From Leptospira venezuelensis (GTDB taxonomy: Bacteria; Spirochaetota; Leptospiria; Leptospirales; Leptospiraceae), in the NCBI RefSeq assembly GCF_002150035.1, contig NZ_NETS01000010.1:1116001-1180000 (forward strand): a DNA stretch of 64,000 bases, read 5' to 3'. Under the pieces are notes generated by a model. It saw only the letters and a program-made list of their open reading frames with translations, had not been told where the DNA came from and ran no database searches. Below, one piece after another: positions 52,570 to 61,763 of the stretch; position 1 is the first letter of the stretch, and the number at the start of each line of letters is the position of its first letter. The position numbers and the translations under genes are program-made.

Positions 52570-52613
52570 ATTGTATAAATAATTATTGCTTAGGCAACAA
52601 TTATTTATACAAT
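52570..52613. promoter_or_regulatory. 44-bp near-perfect palindrome: candidate MarR operator
   Basis: Two 20-base arms (52570-52589 and 52594-52613) with a four-base centre (TTAG) match at 19 of 20 positions. The arms contain ATTGTATAAATAATT, close to known MarR/OhrR operators (TTGTA-type half-sites). The site lies 18 bases upstream of the redoxin ATG and 31 bases after the marR stop. A bound regulator would block the redoxin promoter. Confidence 0.72.
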
Positions 52614-52643
52614 TATGACGGACGATTCTTTTTTTTGTTCTGT

Positions 52644-53129
52644 TTATTTTGGGATAATATCCGATAAATCCCAATTTTGGAGGATATTCTTTTCTATTTT
52701 CTCAGAGATTGTCTTCAATACTTCTAAATCTTCCGCTTTTAAGCCCTTATACACGATTTTTCGGGCTTCTAACATGAATGGGATCGTCTTCTCTAATAGA
52801 GATTTGCCTGCTTTGGTGATGGAGATGGTGAACTTTCTGCGATCATCCGGATTATCTTGGCGAACTACCAGGCCCTTCTTCTCCAAGCCATCCAAAAGCC
52901 GTGTGATATTTGGCCTGTCTTTGAAAGTTTTGTCTACGAGATCTGTTTGGGAAACGGATTTAAAGAGTGAAAGACGATTCAATAGAAACCATTGCTCTAC
53001 GGTTAGATCCGTTTCGTGATCAGACATTAACTTGCTGAAATGAAGACGCAATAGACGATCCGTTCTGGAAAAATAATAAGCAAAAGCCGAATCTATAAGA
53101 TTAGTTTCTTTTTTGTGATCACTCGCCAT
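52644..53129 (-). CDS. MarR family transcriptional regulator
   Basis: A winged-helix MarR protein (161 residues). Helix-turn-helix segments VSQTDLVDKTFKDRPNITRL and the wing DNPDDRRKFTISIT (with the conserved DxRR) are present. One Cys is not seen in the N-terminal part, so it is not a typical OhrR-type peroxide sensor with a reactive N-terminal Cys. The redoxin gene lies immediately downstream behind a palindrome. ATG at 53129. Confidence 0.9.
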   Translation of the reverse strand: MASDHKKETNLIDSAFAYYFSRTDRLLRLHFSKLMSDHETDLTVEQWFLLNRLSLFKSVSQTDLVDKTFKDRPNITRLLDGLEKKGLVVRQDNPDDRRKFTISITKAGKSLLEKTIPFMLEARKIVYKGLKAEDLEVLKTISEKIEKNILQNWDLSDIIPK

Positions 53130-53350
53130 ATAATGCCGAGTATAGAGTGGAGGTTTCTCCGGCCAAAGAAAAAAATTGAACTAGTTCGTTCGATTTGACT
53201 TTTAATCCGATGCTTTCTCTTTTCCCTTAAAAAAAACTTTACAACTCTAATTATAACCGAGAGTCTAAAGATTAAGTTTGCATATGATTGCCTAATTGTT
53301 TACAACCTTTTCCCCAAAGGACCTTCGTTTCACGAGGGAGTTACATGAAA

Positions 53351-53380
53351 TAGTCTTATAGACTACCTATGCATATAGGT
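53351..53380 (+). promoter_or_regulatory. Tandem small hairpins before rsgA
   Basis: Two inverted repeats share one base: TAGTC-TTATA-GACTA (53351-53365) and ACCTAT-GCAT-ATAGGT (53365-53380). They end 13 bases before the rsgA ATG at 53394, so they might shape ribosome access. The rest of 53130-53393 shows no clear gene or promoter. Confidence 0.4.
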
Positions 53381-53393
53381 TTGGGCAAAATAA

Positions 53394-54521
53394 ATGGACC
53401 AACAACCATCTTTGAATTTATCCGTATGGGATGCGGATAGAGAAAAAGAATTTATCAAAATTTCAGAGGATCTAGGTGTCTCCGAACCGGTCGCTGCGAG
53501 AATTATCGGAGAACAAGGACAAGAGTTTCGACTCGAACTAGGAAGTATAAAAGAAGAAGGTACCGGAACGTTAACCGGCGCACTTCGTTTTAATGCAGAA
53601 TCTAGTTTAGATCTACCAGTTGCAGGAGATTGGGTTCTTGCTACAAAGTTAAGTGGAGAAGAATATCTAATCCATAAGGTTCTACCTAGAAGAAGTTTAC
53701 TCGTACGAAAAACCAAGGGAGAAACTTTAAAGCCGGATCCGATCTGTGCGAATATGGATCGAATTTTTCTTTTACATGGTTTGGATGGAGACTTCCAACC
53801 AAGAAGATTGGAAAGAACTCTGATACAGATTTGGGAAAGTAAGGCTACCCCCGTTGTGGTACTTACCAAGAAAGATTTGTATGCGGGTAGAGAAGAAGAG
53901 TTAAAGGAGAAGATCGACATCGTTCGAAAATCTTGTCCTGGTGTGGAAGTATTTTCAGTTTCCAATCATAAAAAAGAAGGTTTGGAAGAACTGGAAAGGT
54001 TTTGGAAAGACGGATCTACTTCTGCTTTTATAGGATCGTCCGGAGTAGGTAAATCTTCTCTTCTCAATTTACTGATCGGAGAAAAGATCAGATCAGTAAA
54101 CGAAGTCAGAGAATCAGATTCTAAGGGAAGGCATACCACAACGAATAGGTGGATGTTCCGATTAGATTCTGGTGCTTGGATCTTGGATACTCCGGGTATG
54201 AGGGAGATCCAACTCTGGTCCGACGGCTCCGGATTGGAAGAAACATTTCCTGAGATTTTCGAAGCAGCAGAAAATTGTAAATTCCAAGATTGTTCACATA
54301 TGAGTGAACCTGATTGTGGAGTAAAATTTGCTATTGAGTCCGGAAAAATTTCGGAAGAAAGATTCAAAAGTTATCTGAAGCTCAAGAGAGAATTAGAAAG
54401 GACTGCGAACTTGAGCGCTCCAAATTCAGTTGAATTCAGAGAACAGAAAGCGAAGTGGAAATCCATCCACAAAGAACAGAAAAGAATGCAACAGCAGCGA
54501 GACCGAGAAAGGTATCGCTAA
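53394..54521 (+). CDS. rsgA: Ribosome small-subunit-dependent GTPase A
   Basis: A circularly permuted GTPase (375 residues) that helps mature the 30S subunit. The G4 motif VVLTKKDLY precedes the G1 loop IGSSGVGKSSLLN, then the G3 region ILDTPGMREI; the C-terminal zinc site is CKFQDCSHMSEPDC. An N-terminal OB-fold is present (about 30-105). The C-terminus extends in a basic coiled tail (MQQQRDRERYR). The gene is alone on the plus strand, with a strong bidirectional terminator after it. Confidence 0.93.
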   Translation: MDQQPSLNLSVWDADREKEFIKISEDLGVSEPVAARIIGEQGQEFRLELGSIKEEGTGTLTGALRFNAESSLDLPVAGDWVLATKLSGEEYLIHKVLPRRSLLVRKTKGETLKPDPICANMDRIFLLHGLDGDFQPRRLERTLIQIWESKATPVVVLTKKDLYAGREEELKEKIDIVRKSCPGVEVFSVSNHKKEGLEELERFWKDGSTSAFIGSSGVGKSSLLNLLIGEKIRSVNEVRESDSKGRHTTTNRWMFRLDSGAWILDTPGMREIQLWSDGSGLEETFPEIFEAAENCKFQDCSHMSEPDCGVKFAIESGKISEERFKSYLKLKRELERTANLSAPNSVEFREQKAKWKSIHKEQKRMQQQRDRERYR

Positions 54522-54527
54522 ATTTCG

Positions 54528-54560
54528 AAAGAGCAGGGGAGATTTGCCTCTGCTCTTTTT
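54528..54560. terminator. Bidirectional terminator between rsgA and rsmA
   Basis: AAAGAGCAG-GGG pairs with CC-TCTGCTCTTT (one mismatch) around a short loop, with A-rich and T-rich flanks on either side. It stands between the convergent ends of rsgA and rsmA and its right end touches the rsmA stop. Confidence 0.85.
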
Positions 54561-55437
54561 AATCAATCTGAAAAAGATCTACAATTTTATAAAAATCTTC
54601 AGCTTTTAATTCCTCTGGTCTTTTATCTAAAGAGATTCCTGCAGATTCTATACATTCTTTTAATTTAGATCTTAAATTTTCTTCTGAAATTTGAAGAGGA
54701 AGTCCGTTTGGATAAAAGGAATCTAAAGGTGCTTCTTTGATAGAAGAGCCTATCTTTTTCCTTTTTCCCCAAAATAATGTTCTGCATAAAATTTCTAAAA
54801 CTTGGTAAGACTCTTTTTTTAGAAATCTTTTGTTAGAAACAAATGTAAGAACACTTGAATCCACATTGGGAGAAGGATAAAAACATCCGGCTTTGATTGT
54901 CTTCTTACTTTGGAATTTTCCGTAAGCCCCTGCATAAATAGACAGGGAAGAGATTTCCTTGGTGATTCTTTGAGCGAATTCTTTTTGGACCAAGAAGACT
55001 GCTCCTTGCAAATTCGGAAGTTTTTCCAAGGAAAGAAGTATGAGTTCGGAAGTGATATAATAAGGAAGATTGCCGAATAGAAAGCAGGTGCTATTTTCCT
55101 GATCCGACAGGGTATCTCTTGCATCTCCTAAAATAATTTCAGTTCCAGGAAGAAACTCATTTAGCCATTTATAATATACTGGATCGATCTCATATAATCT
55201 CAGCTTTTTTCCGAGTCCGTAGAGAATATGGGAAAGTGCTCCCAGGCCTGGGCCGATTTCTATTATCAGTTCAGATTTTTGTAGAAGTTCAGGCTCTGCG
55301 CTGGAGAACAAAGTTTTTACTGCGTTTGGATCAATGAGAAAGTTTTGTCCCCATTTTTTGAGCGGAGCAGAAGATCTCTCTGATAAAAATTCCCGGATCA
55401 CATTTGGCTTATAAAACGGGTATACCGGGGAGCTCAT
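54559..55437 (-). CDS. rsmA: 16S rRNA (adenine1518/1519-N6) dimethyltransferase
   Basis: KsgA-type S-adenosylmethionine-dependent enzyme (292 residues from ATG 55437). Motif I is IEIGPGLGALSHIL, the catalytic N-L-P-Y motif is GNLPYYITSELIL, and the start KKWGQNFLIDPNAV is typical. The ATG overlaps the end of the comEC gene by 29 bases; the frame opens 12 codons further up but those residues lie in the comEC reading region. It probably follows comEC on one message. Confidence 0.92.
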   Translation of the reverse strand: MSSPVYPFYKPNVIREFLSERSSAPLKKWGQNFLIDPNAVKTLFSSAEPELLQKSELIIEIGPGLGALSHILYGLGKKLRLYEIDPVYYKWLNEFLPGTEIILGDARDTLSDQENSTCFLFGNLPYYITSELILLSLEKLPNLQGAVFLVQKEFAQRITKEISSLSIYAGAYGKFQSKKTIKAGCFYPSPNVDSSVLTFVSNKRFLKKESYQVLEILCRTLFWGKRKKIGSSIKEAPLDSFYPNGLPLQISEENLRSKLKECIESAGISLDKRPEELKAEDFYKIVDLFQID

Positions 55438-57295
55438 CACTTCCAATAAACTTCCAACCGGGCGCGATTCCAAGCTGTTTTCTGAATCGATTCCATTCTC
55501 TCAGATCTTCTTTGATCCCGAATCTTGGGACAATGAGTATGATCCCTTGTCCACTTTTCGTTTGTTTTGCCAGTGTTAAGAATGAATCTTTTCCAACTTC
55601 GAATCGGATTAATTTTTGCTCAGGCTCTGGCAGATGGAATTCTACTAATTTCGGAATTAAGATCCAATTTTCAAAGCCTGCCATTTTTGGTTTTTCTTTT
55701 CCCCCGTATTTTAGCGATAAACTTTGATTTCTTTTTAGACATTCGGAGACCCATTCCAGGCAGGACTCATGTTCTATGTAAATCTCCAGCGATTTAGAAT
55801 TTCCGCAGAATCTTTCCGGATCTTTTCCTATGGACTTATATAAAATTTTGGAGCTATATTTACATTTTCCCGCGAGAACTAATCTGTTTTTTTCTTGTAG
55901 GAATAATATGAATCGATCGCCGAAAAATGAATCCGGAAGTCGTATCCAACTAGAAGAATTTGCTAGTAAAAATTGAAATCCACAACAGATAAAAAATCCC
56001 AGGAGCCAGATCCATTTTAGAGCTGTTGTTCTGAGATTTTTGTCATTAGAAGTATTAAAAAGATCTAATTTACAATTTTCCGGTTTATCAGTGGGAAATA
56101 ATTTCCAGAGAAACAAAAAGATGAGAAATAAGAACCAGACCCCCAATCCGAAAAACTTTGTGTTTCCTCTATAATAATGAACCCAATTCCAATGTGATTT
56201 TCCCCAATAGAGTGTTGTTTTTTCTATAATTTCTAAAAGGAATATAACGATTTTCCAAATGGGCATGGCTAATAAGGAAAAATACACCGATTCTAATATT
56301 AAAGAAAAATATAATAGAGGAAGTAAGATCCCGCAGATTGGGACCAAGATCAGATTTAAGCCAAGCGACCCGAAACTATAAGATCCAAAATAATAAATTA
56401 AAGAGGGTAAGGTTCCAATCCCTGCGGATAAAGAAACTAAAAGATTTTCTCTCCAAAATCCAATAAACCTGCTTAAGATCGTTTTATCTTCTGAAGTTGG
56501 AGGGAGGCATTTTTGAAAACAGGGAAGTAAAAGTAGAATGCCTGAAACTGCGCCGAAAGAAAGTAAAAAAGAAACTCCAAAGGACCGAGAGGGATCCCAA
56601 ATATACACTAATCCGGCGGACGAGATCAATAGATCTGCAGGTTTAGATTTTCTAAAAAACAAAGATTGTAAAAGTATCCATGTAGAAAATATCCAAGCCC
56701 TCGCAAGCGAAATTGGAAAACCTAAACAAGCTAAATATAAAAGTCCGAGCAAGACTGGAAGTATTCTAGGGAAATAATATCCTAGAAAAGGTATTCGTTT
56801 TAGAATAGCAAACATACATCCGATCAAAATTCCCAAATGTAGACCGGAGGCAGCGAATAGATGTAATATTCCTCCTTCTCTAGCATTCTTCTTAAATTCT
56901 TTATCTAAACCTTTTGCGTCTCCTAAAACTAAACCTAATGAAATTTCCCTGGCTCTTCCTTCTATCTTTGCTCTATCCAAGGTTTGATTGATTTTTTGGG
57001 AGAATTCCTTTTTCCAGGAACTGGATTTTTCTAAAAAAGGAGCGGATCTTTTTGTGTAACCGCAGATTGCTAAAACAAAAAATAGAATTACTCCCCAGGA
57101 AAAACATGAGATCTTTTTCCCTAAGAATAAAAGTGAAAAAAGTATTATATTAATTGAATGTAATGAGGTCCAAACTAAGACCAGGTCCGGAAAGAAAACG
57201 TCTAAGAATAAAGTGGATAGAAGCCCGAGAACCAAGTAGGAAAATAGAGAAGAAGGGATCCAGTCCTGGTAGTTTTGTTCCAAGTATTCGCCCAT
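55409..57295 (-). CDS. comEC: ComEC/Rec2 family competence protein
   Basis: A membrane protein of 628 residues with about ten helices. The competence-domain signature GILHLFAASGLHLGIL (about residue 140) and the charged GLVLGDAKGLDKEFKKNA segment just before it are diagnostic for ComEC/Rec2, the channel for single-stranded DNA uptake. The usual C-terminal metallo-beta-lactamase domain is not present: no HxHxDH motif is visible in the last 200 residues. Such shorter forms are common in spirochaetes, so the function in DNA uptake is uncertain. Confidence 0.85.
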   Translation of the reverse strand: MGEYLEQNYQDWIPSSLFSYLVLGLLSTLFLDVFFPDLVLVWTSLHSINIILFSLLFLGKKISCFSWGVILFFVLAICGYTKRSAPFLEKSSSWKKEFSQKINQTLDRAKIEGRAREISLGLVLGDAKGLDKEFKKNAREGGILHLFAASGLHLGILIGCMFAILKRIPFLGYYFPRILPVLLGLLYLACLGFPISLARAWIFSTWILLQSLFFRKSKPADLLISSAGLVYIWDPSRSFGVSFLLSFGAVSGILLLLPCFQKCLPPTSEDKTILSRFIGFWRENLLVSLSAGIGTLPSLIYYFGSYSFGSLGLNLILVPICGILLPLLYFSLILESVYFSLLAMPIWKIVIFLLEIIEKTTLYWGKSHWNWVHYYRGNTKFFGLGVWFLFLIFLFLWKLFPTDKPENCKLDLFNTSNDKNLRTTALKWIWLLGFFICCGFQFLLANSSSWIRLPDSFFGDRFILFLQEKNRLVLAGKCKYSSKILYKSIGKDPERFCGNSKSLEIYIEHESCLEWVSECLKRNQSLSLKYGGKEKPKMAGFENWILIPKLVEFHLPEPEQKLIRFEVGKDSFLTLAKQTKSGQGIILIVPRFGIKEDLREWNRFRKQLGIAPGWKFIGSDELPGIPVL

Positions 57296-57360
57296 ACGAA
57301 TACTTGTTCTGAAAGATTGGAATTGTGCGCGGAATTCTCATTCCGCTACAAGATTTGATT

Positions 57361-58341
57361 TTAAACCGAAACTTTTGAGATCCCGATCCCTAACTTTCCT
57401 CGTACATTATCTAAGATCTGAGAAGAAGCCGATCTAGCCTTGTCGGATCCTTTTTTCATGACGGACCTTACATAAGCAGGATCTGCCGCGATTTTCTCTC
57501 TTTCCTTTCGATAAGGTCCGAAATAATCTAGGACCGTTTCTAATAATGCTTTTTTAAGATCTCCGTAACCGGTCCCAGGATTAGTAAATTTGGATTGTAG
57601 ATCTTTTTTGCCTGATTCGTTCAGGAAAAGAGAATGGATAGCATATATTATACTTTTCTCATAATCCTTTGATTCATCCACTCCTGCAGAATCTGTCAAA
57701 ATACCCATTACTGATTTTTTCAACTTCTTCTCGTCGTCGAAAAAGTTGATCGTATTTCCGTAGGACTTGGACATTTTTGCTCCGTCCACTCCGGGCACGA
57801 TAGCAGTCTCTTCGTCTATTTCAGGTTCAGGAAGTTTGAAGGTTTCTCCGTATTGGGAGTTGAACTTCTCTGCAATATCTCTTGCATATTCTAAATGTTG
57901 CTTTTGGTCTTTTCCAACCGGAACCTTATCGCTATTAAATGCGAGAATGTCAGCCGCCATTAAAACTGGATAAAAGAAAAGACCGCCGCTTGGAACGATT
58001 CCCTTTGCAACTTTGTCTTTATAAGAATGTGCCAATTCCAATTTAGGAACTGTGATGGACATGCTCAAATACCAGGTAAGTTCAGTGACTTCCGGAACTT
58101 CTGACTGGATCCAAAAAGCACATTTGTCTGGGTCAATTCCTAAGGCTAAAAAATCGCAAACAGCGTCATACGTATTTTCTGTTTGGTTTTTTGCGGAACT
58201 GAAAGTGGTTAATGCATGCAAATCAGCTACGAAACAGAATAGATCGGACTTGTTTTGATAATCGACTAACTTGCGTATAACAGAGAAGTAATTTCCTAAA
58301 TGTAATTTACCAGAAGGTTGTACCCCGGTCAATATCCTCAT
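57361..58341 (-). CDS. trpS: Tryptophanyl-tRNA synthetase
   Basis: A class I aminoacyl-tRNA synthetase (326 residues) that charges tRNA-Trp. The HIGH-type motif is in GVQPSGKLHLGNYFSVI and the KMSKS loop is DGAKMSKSYGN, both intact. Its ATG overlaps the TGA of the upstream 609-residue protein gene (58338-60167) by four bases, so the two are translationally coupled. Cytoplasmic. Confidence 0.96.
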   Translation of the reverse strand: MRILTGVQPSGKLHLGNYFSVIRKLVDYQNKSDLFCFVADLHALTTFSSAKNQTENTYDAVCDFLALGIDPDKCAFWIQSEVPEVTELTWYLSMSITVPKLELAHSYKDKVAKGIVPSGGLFFYPVLMAADILAFNSDKVPVGKDQKQHLEYARDIAEKFNSQYGETFKLPEPEIDEETAIVPGVDGAKMSKSYGNTINFFDDEKKLKKSVMGILTDSAGVDESKDYEKSIIYAIHSLFLNESGKKDLQSKFTNPGTGYGDLKKALLETVLDYFGPYRKEREKIAADPAYVRSVMKKGSDKARSASSQILDNVRGKLGIGISKVSV

Positions 58342-60167
58342 TGTTCCTCCGAGGAGCCGAATCGGTTTTGTGGATCGTCGAAAGTTTTTCCGGAAAGGCG
58401 TTCATACTCTGCTTTTAAGGCGCTAAGTTCTGCATCCAACTTTCTGTGAGCTGTTAGCTTGTTTACAGTAAATTTGTCTTTATAGATGACCGCATAGTTA
58501 AATAATAACTGCGCCATATCCACAAAAACGTATTCCAAAGTTTTACCGTTCAAACGGTTTCCGGAAACCATCGTGGAATCATAATATGGTATAAATCGAT
58601 GAAGTACTTTCACTTCTTCTAATATTTTTTCTTTAGAAGCTAAAACTCTTTCGTTCAGCTGTCCTTTGGCTTCATAATCTTTTGCCAAAAGGTGGTTCTC
58701 AACCAGAACGTTGATCTTCTCTGCGAATTTTCCCATGAAGGCCGAAGCTTCTGAAAGTAATCTTAATAAATTTACTGTGATCTGGTCTTCTACGGATCCG
58801 CCGGAGGTGTTTTGGTTAAAATTGGAGAAGGTATACTGAAAGCTTGGATACTTCTTATTAAAAGCATCCAATTGTCTCAGAAGATTATTGATCTCTTCTA
58901 TTTCCGTTTTGAATAAACCTGGTTGAGTTACCAATATGTCTCTGTTATGGTTTTTGGTCCCTATCTTGACTGTTCCTTCTAAAATAGGAGTGTAACAAGA
59001 TTGAAAGTCGCGGAGAAGTATATGGATTAGCTTATGAGGCATTCCTTTGTAGGAAGATTTGAATGCTGCCGAGTTCATATTCTCCGGCATATGGTGGGCG
59101 AAATAATCGTCAACGACCCCATTCAAAAAATCAAAGGAGATCTTTCCGTTATCATCTATTTTGAAATAACGTTGTCTTAGTCCGTGTAGCTCTTCCTTCT
59201 TATTCATCCTAGTCAGAATATCATCTGACAATTTGATCAATGTTGTTTCTACTTCTTTGGTGATATCAGGCGATCCTTGGAATTTGGTCTCGTTAATCGG
59301 AGGAACATTCAAGGAATCTAATATTTCTTCCCAACCAATCACTTTTTTGTTTGAGACAACATAGAATGCGCGGATTGCGTCCGTAAGTTTAGGTCTTCCG
59401 TTTTCCAGATTTAATCCGTAATTTAATCCGGAGATGATAGAAGGAAGTTTAACGGATAATTTTTCGTCCTTTTTCACTAATTCTGGAACGTGGCCTAGAA
59501 TAATATCTCTGGCATCGTTTCTGGAAAGATGACGTGCATAGTACATCTGCATCTTCAAAGATCTGTTCAGGAAGATCTCTGGAGAAATTTCATCTATGAA
59601 GAGTGAATCTAGTGAGATGAAGTTATTAAAGAATTTATTAAAATTCAAGACTACATTATAGACCAAAGGTCTCCAATGTCTCCAGCCTTGGCTTTCCGCA
59701 AGTCTGAGAGCTTGTAATGTGGAAATGATCTGGTCTTCTTTTAATGCTTTGAATAATCTTTCTACAGAAGGAGCGATCTTGGAATTTCTTCCTAAGAAAC
59801 CTACTTCTACAGTTCCGGTATCTTTTGCAAATTTTGTAATACTCGCATTCCCACCAAAAAGGTTAGCAAGAAATCCGAGACCAGGTCCTGCATCAGGCTG
59901 TTTTTTTACAGGTTTAGGTGCTGTTTTAGAAGAGGAGGAAGATGAAGCTGATTTGGAAGATTTATCTTCTTCTTCAGGTTTTTTGCCCGATTCTTCTTTC
60001 TTCTTCTGCTCGAACTCTTCATCGACTTTTTTCATCAAGTCGATGCGAATAAAGATATCGTTCGATTTTTGTATGACTTCGTCTATCTTCTGTTGGTGTT
60101 CCGGAGAACGTGTCTTGCGATATAGATCTGCGAAGACCTTATGGGCGTCTGTGCGAGAAGTAGACAA
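58338..60167 (-). CDS. Large spirochaetal hypothetical protein (perhaps DUF5312-like)
   Basis: A 609-residue soluble protein without signal peptide. An N-terminal helical region (1-60) leads to a low-complexity Lys/Glu/Ser/Pro-rich linker (about 55-95, with a run of serines), then a long, mostly helical region of about 500 residues with several conserved-looking aromatic clusters. It reminds me of a helical family found in Treponema and Borrelia (DUF5312), but I cannot be sure. It sits between lolA and trpS, overlapping trpS by four bases. Confidence 0.75.
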   Translation of the reverse strand: MSTSRTDAHKVFADLYRKTRSPEHQQKIDEVIQKSNDIFIRIDLMKKVDEEFEQKKKEESGKKPEEEDKSSKSASSSSSSKTAPKPVKKQPDAGPGLGFLANLFGGNASITKFAKDTGTVEVGFLGRNSKIAPSVERLFKALKEDQIISTLQALRLAESQGWRHWRPLVYNVVLNFNKFFNNFISLDSLFIDEISPEIFLNRSLKMQMYYARHLSRNDARDIILGHVPELVKKDEKLSVKLPSIISGLNYGLNLENGRPKLTDAIRAFYVVSNKKVIGWEEILDSLNVPPINETKFQGSPDITKEVETTLIKLSDDILTRMNKKEELHGLRQRYFKIDDNGKISFDFLNGVVDDYFAHHMPENMNSAAFKSSYKGMPHKLIHILLRDFQSCYTPILEGTVKIGTKNHNRDILVTQPGLFKTEIEEINNLLRQLDAFNKKYPSFQYTFSNFNQNTSGGSVEDQITVNLLRLLSEASAFMGKFAEKINVLVENHLLAKDYEAKGQLNERVLASKEKILEEVKVLHRFIPYYDSTMVSGNRLNGKTLEYVFVDMAQLLFNYAVIYKDKFTVNKLTAHRKLDAELSALKAEYERLSGKTFDDPQNRFGSSEEQ

Positions 60168-60169
60168 AC

Positions 60170-60760
60170 TTATTCCCTCTCGTTAAGCGGGTTCTCCACA
60201 ATTTGCGCGTTCGAAGGTGCTCCGAAATTGAAGAGAGACGCAGGTAAACCTATACCGGTTTGGACTCCGGAAAAACTTACGGAGGTATATTCTCCGGTGG
60301 ATCTGCTCTTCATTCTGAGAGAACGAGGAGTATTATCCGGACCTAAGGTGACTACGATCTCTTCGTAAGTCCTAGTCGTGGATTTAAGTCGAAGTGAACC
60401 TCCTACTGGAGTTACTTCTTCGTATCCCGAAAGAAGGCCGGCCATTCCACCGGTCATACCTTTTACGTCTTGTTTTCCTACAATTCCTCTGGAAGGGGAA
60501 TAAAACCAAAGATAACGCCCGTTGGAAGCAATTACCCTTCCATCGGAGAATTTTACATGTATATGATTTGGTCTTTGATAAGAAAGAGTTCCGGTGAGTT
60601 CGTTATTGATCGTAATACTCGCCCGAAAGCTGGAAATTTCGGCCATCTTTCCGATGACGCTGCTCAACCGTTCCTTGCCAGGATCGGATAAAATAGAAGT
60701 GCCGCAGACCAGTAGAGCTGCGGCACCCAAAAAGGATAAGATACCCTTGGATGAAGCCAT
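60170..60760 (-). CDS. LolA-like outer-membrane lipoprotein carrier protein
   Basis: A periplasmic carrier (196 residues) that would pass lipoproteins through the periplasm to the outer membrane. A signal peptide (GILSFLGAAALLVCGTS) precedes the LolA fold; matching blocks are MAEISSFRASITI, GTLSYQRPNHIHVKFSDGRV and YLWFYSPSRGIVGKQDV. A single Cys in the hydrophobic signal core does not form a clear lipobox. The gene precedes the large spirochaetal protein and follows etfA after a 32-base gap. Confidence 0.87.
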   Translation of the reverse strand: MASSKGILSFLGAAALLVCGTSILSDPGKERLSSVIGKMAEISSFRASITINNELTGTLSYQRPNHIHVKFSDGRVIASNGRYLWFYSPSRGIVGKQDVKGMTGGMAGLLSGYEEVTPVGGSLRLKSTTRTYEEIVVTLGPDNTPRSLRMKSRSTGEYTSVSFSGVQTGIGLPASLFNFGAPSNAQIVENPLNERE

Positions 60761-60792
60761 AATCGTTCCTACTATGGCTTCATTAGACGAAA

Positions 60793-61752
60793 TTATCCAA
60801 GTACTTTTTTAAACTCGTCGGTCAGTGCCGGTACGACTTCAAAAAGGTCCCCTACGACTCCGTAGGTAGCTACTTTGAAGATTGGAGCGTCTCCATCCTT
60901 GTTAATAGCCACGATATACTTGGAAGAGCCCATTCCTGCCAAGTGCTGGATCGCTCCGGAAATTCCGCATGCGATATAGCAGTTCGGGGAAACGGTTTTA
61001 CCAGTTTGACCCACTTGATGGCTATGAGAAATCCAGCCTGCATCGACCGCAGCACGGGAAGCTCCTAAAGCTGCGCCTAAAATGTCCGCCAAACCTTGGA
61101 GAACAGGCCAGTTTTCAGGTCCTTTAATTCCGCGTCCGCCAGATACGATGATAGAAGCTTCTGCCAATTGAACTTTGTTTCCGCCGCTTAGATCGGAAGA
61201 AACGATTTTAACTTTCGCGTCTCCTGCGGATGGACTTGCAGCTTCAGCAGCTCCTGCTCCAGCTTTTTGTACTACTTCTTGAGAGTTCGGACGAACAGTG
61301 AAGATAGCGATTGGGCTGGTAACTTTGAAATTACCATATGCTTTTCCGGAATAGATTGGCTTCTTAGCTACTACTTTTCCGCCGTCTACTGAAAGACCTA
61401 CTGCATCAGCTACGATTCCTGCTCCTACTTTTACAGCTACTCTTGGAGAATAATCTTTTCCTTGAGAAGTGTGAGGAACTAAAACTACGGAAGGATTTTT
61501 TTCCTTAATAACTCCGGCTACTAAATTCGCCCAAGTTTCCGCGTTGAAGTCACCTGCATTTACAGTAACTACGCTGTCTGCTCCTACTGCTCCTAGGTCT
61601 CCTGCGAATTTTTCAACTCCGGATCCTATGAGAAGAGCGATTACTTTTCCTCCGAGTGAGTCCGCAATTTTGCGGCCAGCGGAAGTGATTTCTTTGGAGA
61701 TCTTTTTGAGTTCTCCGTTTTTGAGTTCGCCTACGATTAAAACGTTGCTCAC
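60793..61752 (-). CDS. etfA: Electron transfer flavoprotein alpha subunit
   Basis: The FAD-binding alpha subunit (319 residues) that passes electrons from acyl-CoA dehydrogenases to the respiratory chain. The C-terminal FAD signature is YIACGISGAIQHLAGMGSSK, and GRGIKGPENW and SHQVGQTGKTVSPN match the family. It follows etfB by 11 bases on the minus strand, forming the usual heterodimer pair. No dehydrogenase gene is adjacent. Confidence 0.95.
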   Translation of the reverse strand: MSNVLIVGELKNGELKKISKEITSAGRKIADSLGGKVIALLIGSGVEKFAGDLGAVGADSVVTVNAGDFNAETWANLVAGVIKEKNPSVVLVPHTSQGKDYSPRVAVKVGAGIVADAVGLSVDGGKVVAKKPIYSGKAYGNFKVTSPIAIFTVRPNSQEVVQKAGAGAAEAASPSAGDAKVKIVSSDLSGGNKVQLAEASIIVSGGRGIKGPENWPVLQGLADILGAALGASRAAVDAGWISHSHQVGQTGKTVSPNCYIACGISGAIQHLAGMGSSKYIVAINKDGDAPIFKVATYGVVGDLFEVVPALTDEFKKVLG

Positions 61753-61763
61753 GGGTGTTCTCC

